Positions 9,000 through 17,710 of a DNA stretch of 64,000 bases are shown here, one piece after another. The position numbers and the translations under genes are program-made. The notes beneath the pieces are model-generated. The model searched no databases. It saw nothing but the letters and a program-made list of their open reading frames with translations, and had not been told where the DNA came from. This DNA is from an uncultured Shewanella sp. (lineage in GTDB: Bacteria; Pseudomonadota; Gammaproteobacteria; Enterobacterales; Shewanellaceae). The stretch spans positions 124,001-188,000 of the forward strand of contig NZ_CANMIO010000001.1 of NCBI RefSeq assembly GCF_947497935.1. Direction: 5' to 3'. Each line of letters opens with the position of its first letter. Positions within the stretch are counted from its first letter, which is position 1.

Positions 9000-9522
9000 A
9001 CTTATGAAGAAGTGTGCGTTTTCTGGTTTTAAGCCTACGCCGATTTTAGCGACGTTAACCTTTATTTTTGGTTTATGTTTGTTGCTTGAACATACAGTCG
9101 ACCCCGATGAAAATTCTGTTCTAACTTGTACATCAAGTGTTTATCGTGTGGGGGAAGGTTTTGTTGGACAGCGTGAGCTGTATTTAAAAAATACTAGGCA
9201 TGGTATTGATGTGGCCTTTAGTTTATTTAAGCAGGGAGTTTTAATCCGTAAGGTGAAGGCTAACGGCACAGTAGAAAAAATTCAGGCTCCGATTTTGACT
9301 TATGAGGTTAACTTAGCAAATGGCCAATACCTTAGAGGGCTTTTTGAAAAAGACGAACAGAGATTATCAAAGAGTGCATCTCAGCTGGCTGAAGTGATGT
9401 TGGGTGATGCCCAGAAAGAACAGTTTTTGATTAAAGTACTAGAGATGAACAAAGTCGCAGGAGCGGTGACCGTCAAGATTGATCCGGGCAACCATCTGTG
9501 GGCCTGCAAACTCATTAAATAG
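8992..9522 (+). CDS. Small bitopic membrane protein, possible ToxS-like partner
   Basis: About 176 residues with one N-terminal transmembrane helix (ILATLTFIFGLCLLLE) and a periplasmic domain. The preferred start is GTG 8992, preceded by AGAGG and overlapping the stop of the upstream regulator gene, which implies translational coupling; ATG 8962 and ATG 9004 are alternatives. No family is recognised with confidence. Genetic coupling to a ToxR-like regulator, a similar size and the same topology suggest a ToxS/TcpH-like effector that stabilises the regulator in the periplasm. Two cysteines in the periplasmic part (LTCTSS and LWACK) could pair with each other or with the regulator. Confidence 0.6.
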   Translation: MNKLMKKCAFSGFKPTPILATLTFIFGLCLLLEHTVDPDENSVLTCTSSVYRVGEGFVGQRELYLKNTRHGIDVAFSLFKQGVLIRKVKANGTVEKIQAPILTYEVNLANGQYLRGLFEKDEQRLSKSASQLAEVMLGDAQKEQFLIKVLEMNKVAGAVTVKIDPGNHLWACKLIK

Positions 9523-9901
9523 TCATCGCCTTTACAGTGACTCTGCAAAAGTATTGGACATTTAGGCTAAACTGAGTCACTTAGTTCAAATAACTTGTGA
9601 AATATCGGTTAGACTAAAAGAGTCAATATGGCTTTTAGGGCATGATTTTTATCAGGACTATTTTCACAATAGCTGTTTCAATAGCGCGATTGTTACAGGG
9701 CCTTCTGTCAGTTGTGGCAATTTACTCTAGCAGCAGTAATTTGTCTCAATGATCCACAGTATCTTATAGCCGAGTTCATTGACTAAAATTGCGCTACAAC
9801 GAGTCGTTCACTCATGATTGTTGGTCCCTCAATAACCTCAAAATTTTAACTAGCTTTACTCCACTTCAACGTGGTCACCTATTACATAAAGAAAGGTAGT
9901 C
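9523..9901. other. Intergenic region without recognised feature
   Basis: 379 bases between the ToxS-like gene and the next CDS. GAAAGG before the GTG at 9902 is the ribosome-binding site of the downstream gene. No terminator with a U-tract, repeat or RNA gene was seen. Confidence 0.5.
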
Positions 9902-11335
9902 GTGTCTAAAGTCAGAATTAAACAAGAAGAGGCGCTGTCGATTAAGTTTCTTCATCAGATGGAATCCGGTGATAGCCGACGTCTCGATCTGTATTTTTTT
10001 CTTCCTAAAGAGATGGGGATCAACCCACAAAGCCTCAATGAGGAGGAGTATTACCACTCCTCGATTACTGGGCGTCGCTCATACTATTCTTCTGGGCTAC
10101 ACCTGCCCCTAGTACAGAGTCGCTTTGTGAGCCAGAAAAAGCGCACCGTCGACGAGTTCAGGCTCTACTTGAACTTGTTTGCCTACCAGTTTTCGGTAGC
10201 CATTGAGACCGATAGTAAAGAATTGTCCCAGATTGAAGATCTTGAAAAGTTTTATCACTCACTCGATGAGTTGAGTGAGCAGGTTATTCATCTACTCAAG
10301 CGTTTTAGGCGTAACGAGCCTAGCGATGAAAAGTGGAAATCCTATTTTGAAAACGCCGATAACTACCTTTCCTGGTTATGTGAGCAACGCTTACTCAAGT
10401 TGCTTGCGCACGCGCCAAGAAGCAGTGACTTTACTGAGATAACCGACAAGGTGGTTACGCTTTGCCGGGCCGAGGCGTTGTACCGACAAGAGCATAATTA
10501 TAACTCGGCACAAACCGTCAAAGATCCCAATCGAATTGCCAATAAGATGCTGCTTCTGCGCCGCCTCATCCAGCAGGGGGTTGTACTTAAAGAGGAGTTA
10601 AAAACCTTAGGGGTAGGGCTTAAGAAGATGACTACAGGTATTGCTACTGGGATGGTGATGTTGGTGGTTTCAGCGTTGATTATCAAGGCTCAGGGCTTTT
10701 TTAGTGGCTTGACGATTGCCTTAGTGCTGACGCTGGCTGTGATCTACGGTTTTCGTGAAATCTTTAAAGACGATATTCGTAATGCGATGTGGCGTATTAT
10801 TCAAAAAGGTAGGCCACGTTGGAGTCGAGTATTAAGCGATACCACCAGTAAAAATACCATAGCTCGCCAATTAGTTTGGCTTGAATTTATGCGTAAAAAA
10901 GAGCTACCAGAAGCCGTATCAAAGATCCTGACTAAGCGACATAGTCAGAATAAAATTGATTCAGAGATCTTCCATTACGGTATTCATACTCGGGTTTCTC
11001 AGAAGGACTTCTTAGCGGGATATTCGATGATCCAGGAGCAGGTTAACTTTAGTTTTGTGCCTTTTGCTCGTAACTTGGAGCGCGGTAAGGCTAAGATCTA
11101 TAAGGAACAAGACGGCAAGATAAGTAATGAGTCCGTTGAACGACGCTATCAAGTGAATTTGATTGTTGCGCTGCGTGAAGGTAAGCAAGCTTCTCAATAT
11201 GCGCGCTACAAAATCACCATGAATCGCTCAGCGATTATTGAGATCACCGAGAGTGACTTGCCTTCTGGAGTCGCTAGTATGGAAGATGCTCCTTTCGAAG
11301 AAGAGCTAAAAGGTGCAAGCCCTCTTGTAGAGTGA
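9902..11335 (+). CDS. Uncharacterised membrane protein, 477 aa
   Basis: Not recognised. GTG start with GAAAGG upstream. The N-terminal 240 residues are hydrophilic and rich in charged helices. A hydrophobic hairpin follows near residues 245-283 (TGIATGMVMLVVSALIIKA and GLTIALVLTLAVIYGF), giving two transmembrane helices with both large domains on the same side, probably the cytoplasm. The C-terminal 190 residues contain RQLVWLEFMRKKELPEA and an acidic tail EDAPFEEELKGA. No catalytic motif is apparent. It is flanked by divergent or convergent neighbours and appears monocistronic. A hairpin spans its stop codon. Confidence 0.7.
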   Translation: MSKVRIKQEEALSIKFLHQMESGDSRRLDLYFFLPKEMGINPQSLNEEEYYHSSITGRRSYYSSGLHLPLVQSRFVSQKKRTVDEFRLYLNLFAYQFSVAIETDSKELSQIEDLEKFYHSLDELSEQVIHLLKRFRRNEPSDEKWKSYFENADNYLSWLCEQRLLKLLAHAPRSSDFTEITDKVVTLCRAEALYRQEHNYNSAQTVKDPNRIANKMLLLRRLIQQGVVLKEELKTLGVGLKKMTTGIATGMVMLVVSALIIKAQGFFSGLTIALVLTLAVIYGFREIFKDDIRNAMWRIIQKGRPRWSRVLSDTTSKNTIARQLVWLEFMRKKELPEAVSKILTKRHSQNKIDSEIFHYGIHTRVSQKDFLAGYSMIQEQVNFSFVPFARNLERGKAKIYKEQDGKISNESVERRYQVNLIVALREGKQASQYARYKITMNRSAIIEITESDLPSGVASMEDAPFEEELKGASPLVE

Positions 11336-11380
11336 GGGCTTATCTAATGTTGCGAGACTTACTTTAACTAAGGTAAGTCT
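11317..11380. terminator. Two hairpins at the convergent end of the 477-aa gene
   Basis: AAGCCCTC (11317-11324) pairs with GAGGGCTT (11334-11341) across the stop codon, and AGACTTAC (11355-11362) pairs with GTAAGTCT (11373-11380). Neither has a strong U-tract; together they could slow or end transcription before the convergent sensor gene. Confidence 0.4.
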
Positions 11381-11460
11381 AACGAAGTTGAATATAACTA
11401 AACTCATTTCAACTAAAAGGAGGCAAGGCCAAGGCTTAGTTAATCGTTTAAGCCCGTCAC

Positions 11461-13680
11461 CTAAGATAATAGTCGGGTGTAGGCTTGGCAGATATTCTGT
11501 TCCCCAGTCTGTTTTGCCCGCTTTAGGGCCACTTCGGCATTGGCAATAAACTGCTCAAGATCTTGCCCCGCTTGATAGGAGGCGATGCCGATGCAGATCC
11601 CTTCTCCTAGTCCATTGTCTGTGAGCTTATTGAGTGTCTCAATGGCGAAGTAATGTGCCTGATCTGAGTCAGTATCTGGCAATACTACGATAAGCTTACC
11701 AAGCTGCCAATGGGACATTTGGTAGCGGTGAGGTAGATCTCGCAGTAAATGGATCTCCACTTCTTTTTGACGGGATTCAAGCTGACCAATATCACTCATA
11801 TGACTCAACATACCTTCGGCGCTGATATCTATCATCAATAAGCTGGAGAAGTCCTTACAATGCTGGCTTAAATTATTGAAGTATCGCTCTAGATCGCCCT
11901 TGTGATTGAAGACCGTGCTTCTGTGTGGTACTAAGCCACTGGCGGCTCCATTGGCCGGGTCGAGTCTTGCTGGCTCAAAAGTACAGAGGATGAACTCTAG
12001 TTCACCGCCACTGTCTAGATGGCCTTTCAAGGTTGTTTGTAGGCAAGTATCTTCTTTATGATCAATTAGGGCAAATACCTGTCCCTTCCAGGTACCTTGA
12101 ATAATCAACTGTTGGGCTATTTGCGGCCAATTTTTGCTAAAATCTTCACTTAATAAGTGGGTAACGTTTAGTGCCTCATCATCTTCAATTTGAAGCAAGA
12201 TATTGAAAGCGTTGTTTGACTTAACCACAAGACCTTTAGGATCGGTTAATACACAAGCCATGGGGCCGTCGTTAAGTAAGAAGTTTAACATCGCCTCTTT
12301 TTGACTCTGTTTTAGCTCGCTTATATCTTCAAAAGTGACCAGCATATAACGACGTTTCTCATCTTTACTGATTTCAAAGCGCACACGAACTTTCAGCCAA
12401 GACTCAGGCGTACTATCAATACTGAGCTCACTTTGCCAATGTTGCTCTGCCTCCATGATTTGGAGGAAATCACTATATTGATCGTCATTCAAATTAAGAA
12501 TACGTTGTAAGCTACGATCTGAGAGTTCATCGAGAGGCAGAGCTAGCAGCTTAGATGAAGCTGGATTGGCCGTTAGCACGCGACCACTATCGTTAGCGAT
12601 AACGCAACCGTCCTCACTATCGAATAAGCGGTTAGTCATGTCGATACTAAACTCACGAGAACGCTGCACTAATCGGTACGCGTGGGTCAAGAAGATGACA
12701 AAACTTGCCAGTAAGGTGAGCAGTATCGCTCCCCCAATAAGGATATTGCGCCATTGAGAGAATTTGGAAGCTATGTCTGCATTCTTGATATAAGAGACTA
12801 AGAAATATTCACGGCGAGTTTCATATTGAGTCGTCAGTTCCACCTTCAAATAAACGAAAGTCGCAATATCGCCATGGAACTGGCCAAAATTGCTCATCGC
12901 CATCTTGCGCCAAAGAGCTGGGTAGGACTGTTTCAAGCTGCCGCCCATGGTTTCAGGTAAACGGCTGATGTTGGGTTTTGACTGGGCTCCCGCATAGAGT
13001 AAGCCCTGAGTATCTAACATCATTAACGGTGCTTGTTTACTCGAGTAGGCGGGTTTTATGCTTTTGAGCATTTTTGACATCGAGTTATAGGTCACCAGGT
13101 AGCCACGTATACTCTGATCAGGATTCTCAAGCCAAGCGAACTGATACATAAATGGCTCAAGTTTGCCGTTAATCGGAGTAAATTCAAGTGGTGAGGTATA
13201 AATCTCATTGCCACCCATATTACGGGTAGCACCGAGTAATGCGGGAGGGAGGCTCTCCTTACCAAAGTCATTAGTGGTAGCAAATCTGTGCTGGCCTTGC
13301 GGATCGTATAGGGCAATGCCTAATAGTTCTGGGACGTTATCGACTAGAATGTCCCAGTTATCGAGTAGCTTAGCTTGGTTTTCAGGGCTGGGTAGCGCAA
13401 GGTAATGTTTAAGCAGTTCTGACTTGGCGAACATCTGGGTTCTAAACTGCTGGAAGGTCACTTTATCTGAGATTAACGCACCAACGGCTTGTAGCTCACT
13501 GTATCTCTGAGTTGCCCAGTCTTCCTGCAAACGCCTTTCACCTAAGGTGATAATGATATTAGTTAGAATGATCACCGACACTAGTAGCATACAGAACTGA
13601 CTAGCGGCGGCTAAAATACGAGCTTGGGACCAATGGATCCCCTGGGCACTTATCAATAAAGGTTGTTTGCGGGTTAGCAT
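11461..13680 (-). CDS. Membrane sensor with two PAS domains and a degenerate GGDEF domain
   Basis: A 739-residue signal-transduction protein. TM1 lies near residues 21-46, followed by a periplasmic sensor of about 265 residues, TM2 near 313-334 (NILIGGAILLTLLASFVIFL), PAS-like domains at about 345-455 and 460-570, and a C-terminal region at 590-735 with the fold pattern of a diguanylate cyclase. The active-site loop is lost: where GGDEF should precede VVLP the protein reads LGKLIVVLPDT (660-670). It is therefore probably not a cyclase and may bind nucleotide or partners instead. The tail AEVALKRAKQTGEQNICQ is typical of GGDEF C-termini. No EAL or kinase domain. Single gene, convergent with the 477-aa gene. 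Confidence 0.78.
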   Translation of the reverse strand: MLTRKQPLLISAQGIHWSQARILAAASQFCMLLVSVIILTNIIITLGERRLQEDWATQRYSELQAVGALISDKVTFQQFRTQMFAKSELLKHYLALPSPENQAKLLDNWDILVDNVPELLGIALYDPQGQHRFATTNDFGKESLPPALLGATRNMGGNEIYTSPLEFTPINGKLEPFMYQFAWLENPDQSIRGYLVTYNSMSKMLKSIKPAYSSKQAPLMMLDTQGLLYAGAQSKPNISRLPETMGGSLKQSYPALWRKMAMSNFGQFHGDIATFVYLKVELTTQYETRREYFLVSYIKNADIASKFSQWRNILIGGAILLTLLASFVIFLTHAYRLVQRSREFSIDMTNRLFDSEDGCVIANDSGRVLTANPASSKLLALPLDELSDRSLQRILNLNDDQYSDFLQIMEAEQHWQSELSIDSTPESWLKVRVRFEISKDEKRRYMLVTFEDISELKQSQKEAMLNFLLNDGPMACVLTDPKGLVVKSNNAFNILLQIEDDEALNVTHLLSEDFSKNWPQIAQQLIIQGTWKGQVFALIDHKEDTCLQTTLKGHLDSGGELEFILCTFEPARLDPANGAASGLVPHRSTVFNHKGDLERYFNNLSQHCKDFSSLLMIDISAEGMLSHMSDIGQLESRQKEVEIHLLRDLPHRYQMSHWQLGKLIVVLPDTDSDQAHYFAIETLNKLTDNGLGEGICIGIASYQAGQDLEQFIANAEVALKRAKQTGEQNICQAYTRLLS

Positions 13681-13748
13681 GTATCGAATTTGATTACAGT
13701 TATTATGCTCAGTATCTTAACACGAATTGCCCCTCTAACCAGTGTTTG

Positions 13749-14357
13749 TTAACCGACGATATCGAGCTCTCGTTGTTTAAAGCTCGCACCTCTGGTTTCA
13801 ACTATTTCACGGCAAATCTGGATATCAACTCCTTCTAAGCCATTGATTGCAGATACTTGCACATCCTTAATATATTGTGGTGCAAGCTTAATAAATTCGA
13901 GTAAGGCAGGGTAAGCGCCCGCTAGTTTTGGGCGACAATGCTGTAGATATAGCGCCTCGGTATCGGCATTGAGTGAAATCGACAGGCTATCAACGCAAGC
14001 GGCGAGTTCAGGCAAGATGTTACGTCGATGAAACAGATTACCTAACCCGTCGGTATTGATCCTGACCTGACCTCCACGCTGCTTAATCTCCTCCGCGACC
14101 TCAAGTAGAGTTGTTAAATTTAACGTTGGCTCACCATAACCACAGAACACATACTCATCGAATTTTGGCACATCGCCCAATTGCGCAATCAACTCCTCGC
14201 TCTTAGGCTGGCGATTAAGATCGAGTTGGTATTGGTGTACCTGTTTACTGCCATTATGTTTGGGGCAAAATTGGCATCTTAAGGTGCAACGGCCAGTGAT
14301 ATTGAGGTAGCGGCTATTACGGATATCGTAAACAAGTGTGGCTTGGTTGTCAGTCAT
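13749..14357 (-). CDS. Small radical SAM protein, TatD-associated type
   Basis: A 202-residue radical S-adenosylmethionine protein. The [4Fe-4S] motif is CTLRCQFC (CX3CX2C, residues 22-29), followed by the glycine-rich SAM-binding FCGYGEPTLNL and strand motifs VRINTDGLGN and SLSISLNAD. Length and the N-terminal phrase VYDIRNSRYLNITGRCTLRC resemble the TatD-linked radical SAM family, whose substrate is not established. No tatD gene is next to it here. It lacks an auxiliary-cluster domain, so an activase-like or minimal core function is likely. Start chosen at the ATG giving the family N-terminus. Confidence 0.75.
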   Translation of the reverse strand: MTDNQATLVYDIRNSRYLNITGRCTLRCQFCPKHNGSKQVHQYQLDLNRQPKSEELIAQLGDVPKFDEYVFCGYGEPTLNLTTLLEVAEEIKQRGGQVRINTDGLGNLFHRRNILPELAACVDSLSISLNADTEALYLQHCRPKLAGAYPALLEFIKLAPQYIKDVQVSAINGLEGVDIQICREIVETRGASFKQRELDIVG

Positions 14358-14461
14358 GAGTGAGCTTATCGAGAGATGATGAACAAGAGCATAATGGTTC
14401 AGGTTGGTTAAATCTGTTTACTGGATCGGATTCTCTAATATAGAGCCTGTGAGCTGCATTA

Positions 14462-14488
14462 AAAAGGGAGACTCAATGTCTCCCTTTT
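14462..14488 (-). terminator. Terminator of the RND efflux operon
   Basis: AAAAGGGAGAC and GTCTCCCTTTT pair around TCAAT; on the minus strand the stem runs into TTTTT, which suits the end of the RND transporter gene. Confidence 0.8.
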
Positions 14489-14563
14489 GGCGGTTATGTT
14501 CATGAATCTGACTAGGCTTATGGTATAAGCGCTATGACTTATGACCTATCTATGTCGAAGCGT

Positions 14564-17500
14564 TTATACCGAAGCTTGATCGGACTTAGGTTGCCACCAC
14601 CAGTGGAAGAAACGGCTAAAGCCACGCTTCACGTCATCCAATATGATGTAAAGGATTGGTACCAAGATTAAGGTGACCACAGTCGAGAACAAAATACCGA
14701 ATGCTAGTGATGCTGCCATAGGGATCACAATCTGAGCCTGTAGACTTCGCTCAAGCAAGATAGGCACTAAGCCCACAAAAGTCGTCAGAGAGGTAAGGAT
14801 AATCGCCCTAAAACGGTAGCAGCCCGAATCGACGGCGGCCTTGATGATGCTATGTCCTTCGGCGCGAGCACGGTTAACAAAGTCGACCAAGATAAGTGAG
14901 TCGTTCACTACAACCCCGGCTAGTGCCACGATGCCACAGAGGCTCAAGATACTCATATTCAGCCCAAGGATGAAGTGACCGAATAGGGCACCGATCATAC
15001 CGAATGGGATCACCGACATGATGATAAGTGGCTGACTATAAGACTTAAGCGGAATAGCCATCAGGGCATAGATGGTGAACAGCGCGAAGAAGAAGCCTTG
15101 TAGCAGGCTAATCAGCGCGCTCTGCTCATCGGCACTGCCGCCATCGAGTGCGGTTGAAATGTTAGGGTATTTAGCCTGCAGCGCGGGTAGGAAATCCTTT
15201 TGGATCTCGCCTACCACTTTAGATGGCTCAACCTTATTGGTATCGGCATTGGCAATAATGGTAATCGCACGGCGACCATCGACACGGGTAATCGAGGAGT
15301 AGGAGTCACCCAATTGAAGCTCAGCTACTGTTGAGAAGGGAACCGCCGCGCCGCTAGGGGTGCGAATAAGCATATTCTCGAGATGACCTACGGTGCGGCG
15401 CTGCTCTAGCGGGTAGCGCACCATTACCTTAACTTCCTCTTTGTTACGCAAAATACGCTGAGCTTCATAACCGTAGAAGCCATAACGTACTTGGCGAGCA
15501 AGATCTGACAGTGTCAGCCCTAATGCTTCGGCTTCGGGGCGGATTTTTAGTTTGATCTCTTGGCTGCCAGAGGAGAAGTTATCGGAAATATCGTACACCC
15601 CTTCATAGCTGCGAAGCTTCTGCTTGAGCTCCTCAGAGGCTTTAGATAGTTGGTCAAGATTACTCGATGTCAGTCTAAAGGAGATATCACCGCCAGCATC
15701 GTTGGTGCTGGCATTGATATTTAACTTCTTCACCGCGACGAGTTCTGGCAATTGCTTGCGCCAAGCGGTGGCAATGGCTTCACCATCAACGTCGCGGTCT
15801 TCCCCTTTCGTTAGCTCGGCGAATAGGAAGGCTGAGGTGCGCGAGCTCATATTGATAAAGCTGTGCTTCACCACCGGATAGCCAAACTCTTCTTCCATCT
15901 GAGCGTTCATGGCGTACAGGGCCTCTTCGACCTCCTGCACAACTTTAAGAGTATTCTCTTCCGAGCTGCCTTCATCCATATCGATATGTACCTGGATAAA
16001 GTCAGATGGAATATCGGGGAAGAAGACCCAGCGAACCTGACCACTGATCACTAATGCGATAGAGAGTATGAGCACGCCAACAAAAACCGCTACCGTATTG
16101 TAGCGCTGCACGATACAGCGCTCCAAGAATGGACGGTATTGATTGTGAATAAAGTATTGTACCTTGTCATTCAAACGGGCTTTTAAGCGACCAAGCAATC
16201 CCAGCTGCTCTCTGGGTTTACGCGGTTTCATATGCGCAAGGTGAGCGGGTAAAATCAGTTTTGATTCCACCAAAGAAAACAGCAGGCATAAGATCACTAT
16301 CATGCCGATGGATTTCCAGATAATGCCTTGTGGGCCGGAGACCATCAGCATAGGCATAAAGGCGGCAATGGTGGTCAGTACACCAAATGTTGCGGGCATG
16401 GCCACTTTCTTGGCCCCTCTGACCACGTTTTCTAACGAGTGCCCCTTTTCTTCTATCTCTGTGTAGGCACTCTCGCCGATGACAATGGCGTCATCAACCA
16501 CTATCCCCAGCACCAGAATGAAGGCAAATAGGGTTAACATATTAATCGATAGCGAGAAGGGCTCGAGTGGCATAAACAGCATGGCGCCGAGGAAACATAC
16601 TGGCAGTCCCATCATCACCCAGAAGGCCAACTTTATCTCTAAAAACAACGCCAAGATAATAAATACCAGAAGTGCACCGTAAAACATGTTCGACAGCATC
16701 ATGTTTAAACGGCCCTTAAGATAGTGGGTGAGGTCGCCCCAGGTATCGAGTTTAGCGCCAGCAGGAAGTGCATCGCGTTTCTGCTCGATATAACTTTTAA
16801 CCTGCTCGGAGATATCCAGTGCGTTTTGGTCATCGACACTCAGGACTTCAATAATCGCCGCAGGTTGACCATTAAAGCGGGTGTACTCTAAGCGCTCTTC
16901 GAAGCTGTCGTTAATGGTGGCAACTTGTGGCAGCATGACACGGCTACCGTCGGGGCGAGTGCTCACTACGATTTGCGAGAAGTCTTCACCTGTGTAAGCT
17001 TGACCTTTGGTGCGCAGTAAGATATCGCCATCTTTAGCGCGAATAGAGCCACCGGGGAGGTCGATAGAAGAGTTCTGTACTGCCTGCGCTACCTGAGAGA
17101 AAGTCAGGCCATACTCTCTGAGTTTATCCTCAGACAGTTCAATGCCTATCTCGTATTCACGTACACCAGTCACTTGGGCTCTAGTGACCGCGGGCAATAA
17201 GGCCACCTCGTCACGAACAGTTTTCGCCAGCTCTTTCATCTCTTGCAGCGACTGATCACCATAGACTGAAATCCAGATCACATTGTTTTCTGGCTTAATA
17301 CGAAAAATATTAGGTTTCTCAATATTGACCGGAAACGTGGAGATGGCATCGATGCGCAGTTTAGCTTCATCGAGAATATCTTGCGGATCGTAGCTGTCCT
17401 CGACCTCGATAGTGACCGAGCCGACCCCTTCGCTGGCAACGGAAGAAATCTTCTTGATGCCATTAATATCTTGAATCGCTTCTTCAATCTTAATATTGAT

Positions 17501-17710
17501 CCCTTCCTCAATTTCTTGAGGGGCAGCGCCTGGATAAGCGACAGAAATCTGTAGATAATTCAGTTCGAAGGTGGGAAAAATCTCTTTATTGATAATCAGA
17601 GTGCTAAATAGGCCGCCTATGATTAAGATCCACATCAGTAGATTGGCAGCGACATTATTCTTAGCAAACCAAGCGATAAGCCCTTTTTGGGTGTCGTTTT
17701 GGTTGCTCAT
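14564..17710 (-). CDS. RND-family efflux transporter permease
   Basis: A 1048-residue inner-membrane pump of the AcrB/hydrophobe-amphiphile efflux family, driven by the proton gradient. It begins with a cytoplasmic tail and TM1 (NVAANLLMWILIIGGLFS), has the two large periplasmic domains and twelve predicted TM helices. The proton-relay Asp pair is present in TM4 (LGIVVDDAIVIGES). PFSTVAELQLG and the late helix motif AGVVVNDSLILVDFVNRAR are typical of the family. It overlaps the adaptor gene by one base (TAATG), so the two are translationally coupled. The substrate cannot be predicted. The outer-membrane channel is not encoded here and is presumably a shared TolC. Confidence 0.9.
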   Translation of the reverse strand: MSNQNDTQKGLIAWFAKNNVAANLLMWILIIGGLFSTLIINKEIFPTFELNYLQISVAYPGAAPQEIEEGINIKIEEAIQDINGIKKISSVASEGVGSVTIEVEDSYDPQDILDEAKLRIDAISTFPVNIEKPNIFRIKPENNVIWISVYGDQSLQEMKELAKTVRDEVALLPAVTRAQVTGVREYEIGIELSEDKLREYGLTFSQVAQAVQNSSIDLPGGSIRAKDGDILLRTKGQAYTGEDFSQIVVSTRPDGSRVMLPQVATINDSFEERLEYTRFNGQPAAIIEVLSVDDQNALDISEQVKSYIEQKRDALPAGAKLDTWGDLTHYLKGRLNMMLSNMFYGALLVFIILALFLEIKLAFWVMMGLPVCFLGAMLFMPLEPFSLSINMLTLFAFILVLGIVVDDAIVIGESAYTEIEEKGHSLENVVRGAKKVAMPATFGVLTTIAAFMPMLMVSGPQGIIWKSIGMIVILCLLFSLVESKLILPAHLAHMKPRKPREQLGLLGRLKARLNDKVQYFIHNQYRPFLERCIVQRYNTVAVFVGVLILSIALVISGQVRWVFFPDIPSDFIQVHIDMDEGSSEENTLKVVQEVEEALYAMNAQMEEEFGYPVVKHSFINMSSRTSAFLFAELTKGEDRDVDGEAIATAWRKQLPELVAVKKLNINASTNDAGGDISFRLTSSNLDQLSKASEELKQKLRSYEGVYDISDNFSSGSQEIKLKIRPEAEALGLTLSDLARQVRYGFYGYEAQRILRNKEEVKVMVRYPLEQRRTVGHLENMLIRTPSGAAVPFSTVAELQLGDSYSSITRVDGRRAITIIANADTNKVEPSKVVGEIQKDFLPALQAKYPNISTALDGGSADEQSALISLLQGFFFALFTIYALMAIPLKSYSQPLIIMSVIPFGMIGALFGHFILGLNMSILSLCGIVALAGVVVNDSLILVDFVNRARAEGHSIIKAAVDSGCYRFRAIILTSLTTFVGLVPILLERSLQAQIVIPMAASLAFGILFSTVVTLILVPILYIILDDVKRGFSRFFHWWWQPKSDQASV

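Noticed and set aside
11461..13680. Active diguanylate cyclase
   Set aside because: The GGDEF loop is replaced by LGKLI, lacking the catalytic glycine and acidic residues.
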